Assembly (NCBI GenBank): GCA_009840165.1
Contig: VXOG01000037.1
Span: 1-64,000, forward strand
Direction: 5' to 3'
Origin: Chloroflexota bacterium
GTDB lineage: Bacteria > Chloroflexota > Dehalococcoidia > Lucifugimonadales > UBA3495
DNA: 64,000 bases
Part shown: one piece after another, positions 7,519 to 16,659 of the stretch
Layout: every line of letters begins with the position of its first letter
Numbering within the stretch: position 1 is the first letter of the stretch
The notes under the pieces: generated by a model
What the model was told of the DNA's origin: nothing
What the model saw: only the letters and a program-made list of their open reading frames with translations
The model's database searches: none
Translations under genes and position numbers: made by a program

Positions 7519-9810
7519 CTACGATCCGTTGGCCCCCTGTATTGCTTCCAGGACGCTGGTGGGGGACAGCGGGAGCTTGTTCACGCGGACGCCCGTGGCA
7601 TGGTACACCGCGTTGTGCAGCGCGGCCAGCGGCGGGATGATGGGGGCCTCACCGACGCCACGCAATCCGTAGGGATGGCGCGGATTGGGGACTTCGATGA
7701 CCACCGTGTCGATCATGGGCATATCGAGGGCGGTGGGCATGCGGTAGTCCAGGAAGGTTGAGTTGAGCATCCGACCGTCGTCAGCATAGGTGTAGTCCTC
7801 GGACAGCGCCCAACCGATGCCCTGCATCGTCCCTCCCTGCATCTGGCCTTCGACGTAGCTGGGATGCACCGAGGTGCCCGAGTCGATGAAGGCGGTGCAG
7901 CGGAGGACGTCCACCTTGCCGGTTTCGGGGTCAACCTCAACGTCGATGATGTTGCCGGCGAAGATGGGCCCCACGCCGGTGGAAGTGGCAGAGGCCGACG
8001 CCGTAAGGGGGCCGCCGGTGCGCATCATGCGGCTGGCGGCGTCGGCGATGGTCATGCGCTCCTCATTGGCGGTGCAGGTGAAGACGCCATCGGCGAACTC
8101 GACCAGGTCGGGTTCAACCTCCCAGACCAGGGCGCAGCGTTGGGCCATCTGGTCGCGCAGGTCCTCGGCGGCGGCGATGGCGGCGAGGCCGGTGTCGAAG
8201 GCAATGCGGCTGCCACCGGTGGAGGCAGTCCAGCCCACGGTGTCCGTATCCACCACGGTGGGGGCGATCTGGTCAACGTCGATGCCTAGGGTTTCGGCAA
8301 CCTGCATGGCGACGGCGGTTCGGGTACCGCCGATATCAACGGAGCCGGTGATGAGGTTGAGGGTGCCGTTGGAGTTGACGTTGATGGTGGCCGATGACGC
8401 CTGGCCGGCCTGCCAGCGGAATCCGACGGCGATGCCGCGCCCGCGGTTGGGGCCTTCCAGTGGCGTCCGGTTGTGGTCGCTGTTGATCATGGCCTCTTCC
8501 AATTCGCGACAACCGAAGACCCGGTGAGGTACGCCGTTGGGCATCCGGTCGCCCTCCTGGACGGCGTTCTGCATACGCAGTTCCATGGGGTCCCTGCCCA
8601 GGATCTCGGCGAGTTCGTCAACCACGGCTTCCACGGCGAAAGCGACCTGCGGTTGGCCGGGAGCGCGGTACGCCTGCACCTTCTGCTTGTTGCAGACCAC
8701 GTCGTACCCGTCCACCAGCATGTGATCCATCTTGTAGGGGCCGAAGCCGGTGAGGGCGCCGCCGCCCACCGGAGAGCCGGGGTACGCGCCGGCTTCATAG
8801 ACCATGTAGAGTTGTCCGGCAACCATGGTGCCGTCGTTCTTGACGCCCATCTTGCAGCGCATGAAGGTGGCGGAAGCAGGGCCACTGCCGATGAAGACGT
8901 CGGTGCGATCCATGGCGACCTTGACCGGCTTGCCTGTCTTCTTGGACAGCACCGCGGCCACCGGGTCGGTGTAGGTGATGCCCTTGGCGCCGAACCCGCC
9001 GCCGATTTCCATGGGCACAATCTTAACCTGACCCTCAGGCACGCCTATGATGGCGGCGGTCTGGGCGCGAACATTGAAGATGCCCTGGGTGCTGGTCCAG
9101 ACGGTTACGCGACCGTCGGCGGACCACATGGCGGTGGAGACGTGGGGTTCGATGTAACCCTGGTGGACGGTCTGAGTCTCAAACTCGCGCTCGATGACAA
9201 TATCAGCCTGAGCGAAACCCTCTTCGACGTCGCCGACCTTGTGCTGGATGTGTCCGGCGACGTTGCTCTTCACGCCGGTATCGTCGCCGCGGGCGAAGCG
9301 TTCCACTTTGAAGTACGTGGTCATGTCGTCGTGGAGCAACGTGGCGTCATCGGCCATGGCCTCGCGCCAGGTGAGCACGGTGGGCAGGACCTCGTAGTCC
9401 ACCTCCACCAGTTCCATAGCCTCCATGGCGATGTGGGGGCTGGTGGCGCAGATGGCGGCCACGGCATGGCCGACGTACAGTACCTTGTCCTTGGCCAACA
9501 GGTTCTCGGCGATCATGCGAGCGTTGCCTTGCACCTCGGCGAAGTCGATCATGCGGTTTTCGATGATCGGGAAATCGGCCGCGGTGGCAACGGCGACGAC
9601 GCCGGGCACGGCCTCGGCCTTGCTGGTGTCGATGCTGCGGATGCGCGCGTGGCTGTGGGGGCTGCGCAGGATGCGGGCGTGGAGCATACCCGGCAGGTTG
9701 ATGTCGGCGCCATAGCGGGCGGCGCCGGTCACCTTGTCCACGCCGTCGTGTCGGACGGGGCGGGTGCCGATGACGCGGTATTGCTGTTCGGGTTGTGCGG
9801 TGGTGGTCAT
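7519..9810 (-). CDS. Xanthine dehydrogenase/CoxL-family molybdopterin-binding oxidoreductase
   Basis: 763 residues, the usual length of the large subunit of molybdenum hydroxylases. The aldehyde oxidase/xanthine dehydrogenase a/b-hammerhead domain covers about 20-130 (HDGVDKVTGAARYGADINLP). The molybdopterin-binding domain follows (EIGGGFGAKG, then VQAYRAPGQPQ) and ends with the catalytic Glu at 721 in RGVGEAPIIPPL. The loop AYRAPGQPQ is not the AYRCSFR loop of form I CO dehydrogenase, so the enzyme should hydroxylate an aldehyde or heterocycle, not CO. No FAD (CoxM) or 2Fe-2S (CoxS) subunit gene is adjacent, although such enzymes need both. A paralogue sits at 37511-39787. Confidence 0.9.
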   Translation of the reverse strand: MTTTAQPEQQYRVIGTRPVRHDGVDKVTGAARYGADINLPGMLHARILRSPHSHARIRSIDTSKAEAVPGVVAVATAADFPIIENRMIDFAEVQGNARMIAENLLAKDKVLYVGHAVAAICATSPHIAMEAMELVEVDYEVLPTVLTWREAMADDATLLHDDMTTYFKVERFARGDDTGVKSNVAGHIQHKVGDVEEGFAQADIVIEREFETQTVHQGYIEPHVSTAMWSADGRVTVWTSTQGIFNVRAQTAAIIGVPEGQVKIVPMEIGGGFGAKGITYTDPVAAVLSKKTGKPVKVAMDRTDVFIGSGPASATFMRCKMGVKNDGTMVAGQLYMVYEAGAYPGSPVGGGALTGFGPYKMDHMLVDGYDVVCNKQKVQAYRAPGQPQVAFAVEAVVDELAEILGRDPMELRMQNAVQEGDRMPNGVPHRVFGCRELEEAMINSDHNRTPLEGPNRGRGIAVGFRWQAGQASSATINVNSNGTLNLITGSVDIGGTRTAVAMQVAETLGIDVDQIAPTVVDTDTVGWTASTGGSRIAFDTGLAAIAAAEDLRDQMAQRCALVWEVEPDLVEFADGVFTCTANEERMTIADAASRMMRTGGPLTASASATSTGVGPIFAGNIIDVEVDPETGKVDVLRCTAFIDSGTSVHPSYVEGQMQGGTMQGIGWALSEDYTYADDGRMLNSTFLDYRMPTALDMPMIDTVVIEVPNPRHPYGLRGVGEAPIIPPLAALHNAVYHATGVRVNKLPLSPTSVLEAIQGANGS

Positions 9811-9858
9811 GGGGTTCCTCCTGAGGCGGGCCGGGTTTTACATTAATTGGGGGATGTA

Positions 9859-12800
9859 TCAGGTTCCGTCCGATGTCGCGGAGACAGATTCCGAGCAGCC
9901 TCCGCTGTTGCAGGCTGCTACCCAATAGTAGTTCGTGTCTTCATCCGGGTCGGTGTGCAGGTAGCTCGTTCCAGTGACGCTTGAAACCAGCACATCAGCG
10001 AAGAAGAAGCTGCTGAAGAAGTCTTCGTAGTAGATCCGGTAGTAGTCAGCGCCAGACACAGCATTCCAACTGACCCGGATGCTCGAACCATCGCGAACGT
10101 ACCGCACGTTGGTCGGGGCCGCCGGCCTGGTATCGATGAAGACCGCGGTGGTTACTTCCGAACAGCCACCGCGATTGCAGGCTGCCACCCAGTAATAGTT
10201 GCGGTCCTCGTCCGGGCTGGTGTGGGTGTAAGTCGTCCCGGAGACGTTATCTACCAGCAGTTCGGCGAACGAGAAACTAGAATGGAAATCTTCGTAATAG
10301 ACCTGGTAATAGTCCGCTCCCTCAACCGCATCCCAGCTGACTCGCATAGTCGAACCATCGCGAACGTATTGGACATTGGTGGGTTTGTCTGGCACGGGTT
10401 CTACAGGAGTCGCCCCAACGGGATCCGAGCAGCCGCCGCTGTTGCAGGCCGAGACCCAGTACCAGTTCTCATCGTCAATCTCGGTATGCAGATAGGTAGT
10501 CGCCGTGACATTTGTCGCCAGCAGGTCGGCAAAAAACAATGAACCGCGGAAATCGTCGTAGTACACCTCGTAGTAATCGGCGCCGGAAACCGCATCCCAA
10601 CTGATCCGAATATTCTGACCGACAAATTCGCCTACGACGTTGGTGGGAGGCGACGGCCTGGTGTCAACGAAAGTCGCGGCCACGATATTCGAGCACCCTT
10701 CGCTATTGCAGGCCGCTATCCAATAATGGTTGCGGTCCTCGTCCGGGTTGGTGTGAGTGTAGGTCGTGCCGGAAACATTGCCTGCCAGCAGTTCGCAGAA
10801 GCTGACACTTCCATCGCTTCTTACCCGGCAGGTGGAGGAGAAGTCGTTGTGATAAACCTTGTAATATTCCGCTCCCGGCACCGCGTCCCAGCTGACTTCC
10901 ACCTGATCGTTATTCCAGATGAACTGAACGTTCTGCGGAGATTGCAGGTCGGATGAGGAGCTTTGCTGCGTTCCCGTCGCCGCGGTTACACTGACGGTAA
11001 AGCTCTTGGTGGCCGTGGCCTGGCCGTCAGACACGATTACCGTGATGGTCGTAGTGCCTGCCGCCACCGGCGTTACCGTTACCACGTTGCCGCTTACTGA
11101 GACCGTAGCCACGGCGGTATTGCTGGATGCGGCGCGGTAAGTCAGCGTGTCGCCAGCGTCAGCGTCAGTGGCGGAAACTGTTACCGTGAGGTTCGTGCCT
11201 ACAGTGGCATTTTGGGCGGTAATGGTCTGGACAACAGGCGGGTTGTTAGTGGAGCCGGAGGGCTGCGCAGTTCCTGTTGCGCCTGCCGGGGCTACGGATT
11301 TGAGCTTGGGATAGTCATTTGACGTGCCAAAGTCCCACGGGTCGTCAGCGGATCCATCCTCATTCAAGTCCACATTCCACCCGGTGTAAATGCCGGTGTA
11401 GTCGGTGGGACTCTGGAGCTCCTGAGTAGTTTTGCCGACGCCGCCATCGCTGTCCGTATGACCAGAGGTTTGGGTGTCCCAGTAACTGTTGGTGACGACT
11501 CCGTCGTCGCTGTTGAAATCGAGCAGACCGCTTCCGTCAGAGCCGCTATTTCCAGACACTCTGCCGGTGGCATAGCTAGCGGTGATGGAACCGGAGTTCC
11601 TACCCACCAAACCGCCGAAAAAGTCGCCTCTACCGGATACTGTACCGGAAGCATAGGTAGCAATGATATTACCCGTAAGATCATTCCCTCCAACCAGTCC
11701 ACCTACGCGAGAGAAGCCATTTCCAGACACGGTGCCGGCGGCATAACTGGCAGCTACGGTTCCTGCGTTCCTTCCTATGAGCCCGCCGAAAAGATCGCCG
11801 TTGCCGGATACGCTGCCGGTGGCATGGCTACCGGTGATTCTACCGGCCCTATTGTCTCCAACTAGCCCACCGACATCAGCGTATCCATTGCCGGATACAT
11901 TGCCGGTGGCATAGCTGCCGTCGATGACGCCATCCCGATTGGAGCCGACCAGTCCGCCGAAGTTGTCATTGAATCCGGAAACCTCGCTGGTGGAGTGGCT
12001 GTCGGTTATGGAGCCGATGTTTTGGCCGACGAATCCACCGCCGTCGGTATAGCAGGTGCGGCCGGAAGCGCCGAAAATATGGATTCCGATTAAGTCCTGG
12101 AAACCTTCTAGGAGTCCTCCACCGCCGGTTTTGCGGGCGCTGCGCACTTCGCCGACGGAACGGCTGCCGGCTATGCTGCCGTTGTTGGCGCCGACTAAAC
12201 CGCCAATGTTGTCAACGCAGCCGGCCACCAAACCGTTGGAATAACTATTCTTGATGGCCCCGTTGTTGATGCCGGCCAATGCGCCGGCGCTACCGTATCC
12301 CGAGGTTGCCACGTTCGTGGAGACTAATCCAGTTCGAGTGATAAGACTCCCGGAATGAATAGCCCCGAACAGGCCGATTTCGGGCGCTCTCCGTATGTAA
12401 AGATTGGAAATAGTATGCCCAGCGCCGTCGAATGTAGCCTTGAATGGACCGTTGCCGGTTCCAATGGGCTCCCAGCCGGCGCCGTTATTCCAGTACGCAT
12501 CGCCAGCGTCGACTACGCCGTTGCCATTGGTGTCAAAGTCCAAGTCGGTGGTCAATTCGTAGCCGGCGCAGCCGGAAGCCGGGCACCCATGACCGGAAGC
12601 CGCATTGGGAAAGGCCGCAGCATACTCGGCATTGTCGGAGACTCCATCGCCGTCTAAATCCCAACGAATAGCGTTGAGCTGGGCCAGGCTGCTTACAGGG
12701 ATTAGACCGCCGGCGCCACCACCACTCCCGGGCGATGGAGTAGTAGTCGTGCCGGTTGTCGCAGACTGCGCCATACTCGGCGTAGCCGATACCCACTGCG

Positions 12801-13218
12801 ACCAGCCGCCCCAAATCTCGTCATACGGGTTAAAGTTCAGACGCATCCCTCTGGCTATGAAGTCATAAGACGTCCCGCCTTCCAGCCCGCTGATGACTCC
12901 TTCTGATCCATTGAAGGGAACCATCCGCACGTCGGTGTAGTTGCCTGCCGAATAGTCCTCCGACTTGAGATAGACAATAAAGTGGACTAGCGCGTTTTCG
13001 GCTGCGGTCCAGGTGAGCCGAACCGCGCCGGCATCCTGGCCCTGTGCGCTGGCGACCAGGTTGGTGACCGGCCCTACGAAGGTCGGTTCCTCCGTAGGCG
13101 TCGGCAGGGGGGACTGCGCAGATCCGCCGAAACCGACCAACGCGACGGCTAGGACGCAGAGTAGTACAAACAGGCCGGCGAGCCGGAGGCGATAATGATG
13201 GTTCCGAGTTGGCATCAT
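9859..13218 (-). CDS. Secreted multidomain protein: Fn3, GLUG repeats, Ig-like domain and four Fn3-like repeats
   Basis: A 1119-residue exported protein. Residues 1-34 are a signal peptide (LAGLFVLLCVLAVALVGFG, then GSAQS). An Fn3-like domain lies at about 47-146 and a Ca-binding-like DLDGDGVSDNAEY segment at 187-199. GLUG-type repeats fill about 310-565 (for example FGGLVGRNSGSITASYATG), forming a beta-helix. An Ig/cadherin-like domain spans 655-745. Four tandem Fn3-like repeats of about 90 residues follow at 758-852, 855-940, 944-1030 and 1033-1117, each with a close Cys pair (CNxxGC). Such proteins are adhesins or surface-layer scaffolds. No sortase motif or membrane anchor is seen, so it is either released or bound non-covalently. 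Confidence 0.85.
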   Translation of the reverse strand: MMPTRNHHYRLRLAGLFVLLCVLAVALVGFGGSAQSPLPTPTEEPTFVGPVTNLVASAQGQDAGAVRLTWTAAENALVHFIVYLKSEDYSAGNYTDVRMVPFNGSEGVISGLEGGTSYDFIARGMRLNFNPYDEIWGGWSQWVSATPSMAQSATTGTTTTPSPGSGGGAGGLIPVSSLAQLNAIRWDLDGDGVSDNAEYAAAFPNAASGHGCPASGCAGYELTTDLDFDTNGNGVVDAGDAYWNNGAGWEPIGTGNGPFKATFDGAGHTISNLYIRRAPEIGLFGAIHSGSLITRTGLVSTNVATSGYGSAGALAGINNGAIKNSYSNGLVAGCVDNIGGLVGANNGSIAGSRSVGEVRSARKTGGGGLLEGFQDLIGIHIFGASGRTCYTDGGGFVGQNIGSITDSHSTSEVSGFNDNFGGLVGSNRDGVIDGSYATGNVSGNGYADVGGLVGDNRAGRITGSHATGSVSGNGDLFGGLIGRNAGTVAASYAAGTVSGNGFSRVGGLVGGNDLTGNIIATYASGTVSGRGDFFGGLVGRNSGSITASYATGRVSGNSGSDGSGLLDFNSDDGVVTNSYWDTQTSGHTDSDGGVGKTTQELQSPTDYTGIYTGWNVDLNEDGSADDPWDFGTSNDYPKLKSVAPAGATGTAQPSGSTNNPPVVQTITAQNATVGTNLTVTVSATDADAGDTLTYRAASSNTAVATVSVSGNVVTVTPVAAGTTTITVIVSDGQATATKSFTVSVTAATGTQQSSSSDLQSPQNVQFIWNNDQVEVSWDAVPGAEYYKVYHNDFSSTCRVRSDGSVSFCELLAGNVSGTTYTHTNPDEDRNHYWIAACNSEGCSNIVAATFVDTRPSPPTNVVGEFVGQNIRISWDAVSGADYYEVYYDDFRGSLFFADLLATNVTATTYLHTEIDDENWYWVSACNSGGCSDPVGATPVEPVPDKPTNVQYVRDGSTMRVSWDAVEGADYYQVYYEDFHSSFSFAELLVDNVSGTTYTHTSPDEDRNYYWVAACNRGGCSEVTTAVFIDTRPAAPTNVRYVRDGSSIRVSWNAVSGADYYRIYYEDFFSSFFFADVLVSSVTGTSYLHTDPDEDTNYYWVAACNSGGCSESVSATSDGT

Positions 13219-13228
13219 AGACTACTAT

Positions 13229-13993
13229 TTACTTAACGAAGTTGGGCAGGAAGTACTCCCGGGTTGGGTCGGGCGGCATCCCCGGCATGTCGGCGGAGAC
13301 TACGCCGTCGCTTTCAATGGCGGAGCGGACGATGCCCTTGTTGAATGGGCTGATGTCGTCGTTGGACATGAAGTCCCGGACGGGCATCCAGAGACATTCC
13401 TCGATTTCCTGCTCACTCATCTTGATCTCGTGGGTGAGGGCGCGGAGGCGGCAGACGAAGTAGATGTCGGACTTGCCGTAGCGGTAGCCGTGCCAGTGGC
13501 GGAAGCAGGCCAGTGCTTCAAACTCTGCCTGCACTCCGGTTTCTTCAAGCACCTCTCTAACAATCGAGTCAACGATGTGCTCGCCCGGTTCCAGCGCGCC
13601 GCCGGGGAGCTTGTAGAAGGGCGGGCGGTTGTCGATGCGATAGCGTTCACAGACGACCAGCAGCTCTTCCTTGTCGTTGAGCACCACGCCGCCGGCTCCG
13701 ACGTAGTGGGTGGCGTAGGGCGGGATGAAGGAATCGGGGATCAGCATCAGCGTGGCAGTGACGCCGTGGTCGTCGGCGTGGTGGTAGGTGAAACCGCGCT
13801 GGGTGGCGATGGGAACGTGGGTCGCCAGTTCGATGGGTATGTCCACCCAGGCAACCTCGTAGCCGGCCTGTCGCCATTCTGCGATAGATGCGTCCAGAGA
13901 TGCGGCGAAATCGTCGGGATCGGGAGGCAGGTGGTCGGAATTGACAACGACGCCACGGAAGGGATTGGGCGTCGCAGCAAGGGGAGAAACCAT
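13229..13993 (-). CDS. Nudix hydrolase of the NUDT6/NUDX type
   Basis: 254 residues from the ATG at 13993. A complete Nudix box is present (GALEPGEHIVDSIVREVLEE then TGV), matching GX5EX7REUXEEXGU, so the metal site is intact. The N-terminal ~110 residues (SIAEWRQAGYEVAWVDIPIE, GFTYHHADDHG, LIPDSFIPPYATHYVGAGG) match the pre-Nudix domain of animal NUDT6 and plant NUDX proteins, where the WR-x-G, GF-x-HHA and YATH-x-VG positions are conserved. Expected substrates are nucleoside diphosphates linked to another moiety, such as ADP-ribose or NADH. The longer frame to 14170 lacks family similarity. The gene ends 11 bases from the stop-proximal side of the secreted-protein start, so the two may be co-transcribed. 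Confidence 0.86.
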   Translation of the reverse strand: MVSPLAATPNPFRGVVVNSDHLPPDPDDFAASLDASIAEWRQAGYEVAWVDIPIELATHVPIATQRGFTYHHADDHGVTATLMLIPDSFIPPYATHYVGAGGVVLNDKEELLVVCERYRIDNRPPFYKLPGGALEPGEHIVDSIVREVLEETGVQAEFEALACFRHWHGYRYGKSDIYFVCRLRALTHEIKMSEQEIEECLWMPVRDFMSNDDISPFNKGIVRSAIESDGVVSADMPGMPPDPTREYFLPNFVK

Positions 13994-14355
13994 GAGGCGG
14001 CTCCGTGTCGGTTCAGTTGATTTGGGAGTCGGCGGCAGTATAGCACAAGGCCATCGAATGAACGGGGCCGGGGTTGAATCAGTCGCGGTTAGCGAGAGCG
14101 GCGAGCGTCTTCGGCAGTGTTGATATTGATTATTGACAGCAACGATTGAAGGCCATAAAATCGGCGTCAATATCCGAAACGAATAGCAACTATTATTACC
14201 GTTTTTTAGCCTATAAACATCAAAAATAAAGTTTTTATCATATAAAACCGTAATATTATCCTGAAAATATGCACGTAATTGTCAATGGATATTGCTGGAA
14301 GAAGAAGGAGGCGACGCTGCCGAAACGTTTCAGACGCAGATTAGGAGGAGCGACC
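13994..14355. promoter_or_regulatory. AT-rich divergent intergenic region before the ABC transporter genes
   Basis: About 360 bases without a supported gene between the divergent Nudix and substrate-binding protein genes. The part at about 14120-14270 is markedly AT-rich compared with its surroundings, with several TATAAA/TAATAT-like stretches, as expected for a strong promoter region in a high-GC genome. No specific -35/-10 pair can be assigned with confidence. An AGGAGGAG ribosome site at 14343-14350 ends the region. Confidence 0.5.
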
Positions 14356-16287
14356 ATGCCAATCCGACGATTTTCGTACCCGGCCGTACTGATATTCGCC
14401 CTATTGTCCCTGCTGCTTGTGGTGGCGGTGGCCTGCGCCGGGGCCGAAGTAACCCAGGATACCGAGTCAACAGGCGCAACCACAGGAGACACGACCGCAG
14501 CCAGTCAGACGCAACCCCAAACCCAACCACAGCAGCCGGCACAGCCGCAATCTCAACCTCAGAGCCAAACCCAGGCACAACCACAGACCCAGCCAACCGC
14601 TGAGGCGCAAGCCCAGACCGCGTCCCAGCCGGCGGCGACGGAAGCGCCTCAACCGGCGCAGCCGGTGCCCTTCGCGACCAGGGTTCCTGCGGCCCTGCCC
14701 TCCAAAGTGGTGGACGACCCCATCACCAAGGACGTGTATCCCGACGCCGAGTACGGAGGCATTCTGCGGCGCGGCGGCTACTACGACCCGGCGCATTACG
14801 ACCTGCTCCAGGTGTCCAGCGTGACCAACTCGTTCAAGCAGATGATGCTGTACAACAACATCCTGCGGTACAACCCCTTGGACGCCGGCAAGACCATCAT
14901 CCCCGACCTGGCGACCAGCTGGGAAGTTTCGGAAGACGGGCACACCTGGACGTTCCCGCTGCGGGATGGGGTTACGTTCCATGACGGGACCATCCTGGTA
15001 GCCGATGACGTAGCGGCGTCATGGTCGCGGGTGATCGACCCACCGGCAGGGGTGGTGAGCGCGCGGCAGGGGTTGTACACGCCCTTTGGCCCGTCGATTG
15101 AAGTGATTGACCCGTTGACGGTGCAGTTCGCCTTTGAGAAAGCTCCGCCGCTGAACTACGGCCTGAACGCCTTCGCGCTGGAGTGGCATGGCGTCTTCCA
15201 GAAGTCGTTCCTGGAAGAGCACGGCTACGACCTGAAGCAGTCCGGCCAATTCGCGCCCAGCACCGGGGCGTTCAAGTACCTGGAGCACCAGGAAGGCGAG
15301 GTGTGGAAGAACGAGCGGTACGAGAACTACTGGAACGAAGGGCTGCCCTACCTGGATGAAGTTTGGACTTATCCGCTGGAAAACAGCACCAACCGCTCGG
15401 CGGCGCTGCTGGCTGGTAATGTTGATTTCGCGCAGACCATTGACCCCGAGGCGTTCAACCGGATGCTGGACGACGACCGCTTTGTGGCCGAGCCGTTCTC
15501 TTCGTATTCCTACGGCGGCATCTGGTTCAACATGGACAAGGAGCCGTGGAGCGATCCCAAGGTTCGCAAGGCGATGTGGCTGGCCTTTGACCGTCTGGCC
15601 GCGCATGAGATCGTGAGCGAGTGGTTGTTTGGCTATCCGGGCGGTGGAGGCTGGACGCTGCCTGACCAGGCGTATCAGCTGCCCCAGGCCGAAATCGACA
15701 CGAGGCTGGTTTTCGACCGGCCGGCGGCGGAAGCTGAAGCCCAACGTTTGATGGCGGAGGCGGGCTACGCCGACGGCATCAAGAACGTTGACCTGATGCA
15801 GCGGCAGCCCAACAGCCCGTGGTACTCGGCGATGGCGCAAATGGCGGAGCTGGAGTTTCAGCGCATCCTGGGCATCGAATCCACGATACGCGCCGTGCCG
15901 TCGGCCGTGTGGTTCGAGGAGCTGGCCAACCGCAACTTCGACATCACGGTGGGAGCCATCGCCTCGCCGTTCATCGACCCGTCCGCGTACATGAACAGTT
16001 TCTATCGCTGTGGCGGAGGCGAGAACCACTCTAACTACTGCAACGAGGAGTTCGACGCGGTGATGTCCATGGTGGACACAGAGCCGGATTTCGATAAACG
16101 GTACGAACTGGTGCAGAAGGCGGCAGCCATTCTGGACGAGGATCCTCCCGTAGTTACGTGGTGGTACAACCGCACGCTGGCTGCCTGGCGTTCCTGCGTT
16201 CACGGGCTTGAGGGGAAGCATGGGGCCCTGGTGCATAACCTGGACCGCATGGACACAGTGTGGATGGACTCGGAATGCCAGCAGTGA
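14356..16287 (+). CDS. ABC transporter substrate-binding lipoprotein, peptide/nickel family 5 (copy 1)
   Basis: 643 residues from the ATG at 14356, five bases after AGGAGGAG. The signal peptide ends in VVAVACAG, a lipobox with Cys for membrane anchoring. A low-complexity Gln/Pro linker spans about 55-105 (repeats of QPQTQP). The SBP_bac_5 fold follows (TSWEVSEDGHTWTFPLRDGV, ADDVAASWSRVIDPPAG). This family captures oligopeptides, nickel chelates, glutathione or other organics for a DppBC-type permease. A second, closely similar binding protein follows, then two permease genes in the same direction. A GC-rich hairpin lies directly after the stop. Confidence 0.9.
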   Translation: MPIRRFSYPAVLIFALLSLLLVVAVACAGAEVTQDTESTGATTGDTTAASQTQPQTQPQQPAQPQSQPQSQTQAQPQTQPTAEAQAQTASQPAATEAPQPAQPVPFATRVPAALPSKVVDDPITKDVYPDAEYGGILRRGGYYDPAHYDLLQVSSVTNSFKQMMLYNNILRYNPLDAGKTIIPDLATSWEVSEDGHTWTFPLRDGVTFHDGTILVADDVAASWSRVIDPPAGVVSARQGLYTPFGPSIEVIDPLTVQFAFEKAPPLNYGLNAFALEWHGVFQKSFLEEHGYDLKQSGQFAPSTGAFKYLEHQEGEVWKNERYENYWNEGLPYLDEVWTYPLENSTNRSAALLAGNVDFAQTIDPEAFNRMLDDDRFVAEPFSSYSYGGIWFNMDKEPWSDPKVRKAMWLAFDRLAAHEIVSEWLFGYPGGGGWTLPDQAYQLPQAEIDTRLVFDRPAAEAEAQRLMAEAGYADGIKNVDLMQRQPNSPWYSAMAQMAELEFQRILGIESTIRAVPSAVWFEELANRNFDITVGAIASPFIDPSAYMNSFYRCGGGENHSNYCNEEFDAVMSMVDTEPDFDKRYELVQKAAAILDEDPPVVTWWYNRTLAAWRSCVHGLEGKHGALVHNLDRMDTVWMDSECQQ

Positions 16288-16316
16288 GCGGGGCGGACGG
16301 TGGATAGTGGAAGGAG

Positions 16317-16344
16317 CAGGGGCGGGCTCACCAGCCCGCCCCTG
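16317..16344. terminator. GC-rich hairpin between the two binding-protein genes
   Basis: Twelve-base arms CAGGGGCGGGCT and AGCCCGCCCCTG with a four-base loop. It lacks a T-run but may attenuate transcription between the two binding-protein genes. It is related to the hairpins at 7468 and 18581. Confidence 0.5.
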
Positions 16345-16659
16345 CCTCAACCTGTGTACATGTTGTTTGTCGCAAGGGAGCGGCCGCAGGGAGAGCTCGG
16401 GCCGCTCCCCGCCAAATGGAAATATCAGATATTGACAAGACCGATGGTACTCCATAAAATCCCGGCAGTCGTCGAAAACCGAATTCGCTGCGTATAACGC
16501 ATAACAAGGCTTATTATCAACGCATATATTGTAAGCGAAAATATATTCGCTACAAATGGAACAGATGCGGCGGATTACGTATTTCGATGACCCGAGTTGA
16601 GGATAATCACAGCGGCTGAGCTTGGAACTCACAGGCTACCAGCCAATGGGGAGGTACCA
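16345..16659. promoter_or_regulatory. AT-rich leader region of binding-protein copy 2
   Basis: About 315 bases without a supported gene. The second half (about 16430-16570) is AT-rich (GCATATATTGTAAGC, AAAATATATTCGC) and resembles the region before copy 1, so copy 2 probably has its own promoter. GGGGAGG at 16648-16654 is the ribosome site. I see no riboswitch-like conserved structure. Confidence 0.4.

Noticed and set aside
7519-9810. CO dehydrogenase (form I) large subunit
   Set aside because: The active-site loop reads AYRAPGQPQ, not AYRCSFR, and no CoxM or CoxS gene is adjacent.
8473-9846. Plus-strand frame of 457 codons opposite the CoxL-like gene
   Set aside because: Antisense to a conserved gene; composition is typical of GC-rich shadow frames.
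9859-11000. Possible DNA-level repeat array in the secreted-protein gene
   Set aside because: The periodicity follows four Fn3-like protein domains and has diverged at DNA level; it is a coding feature.
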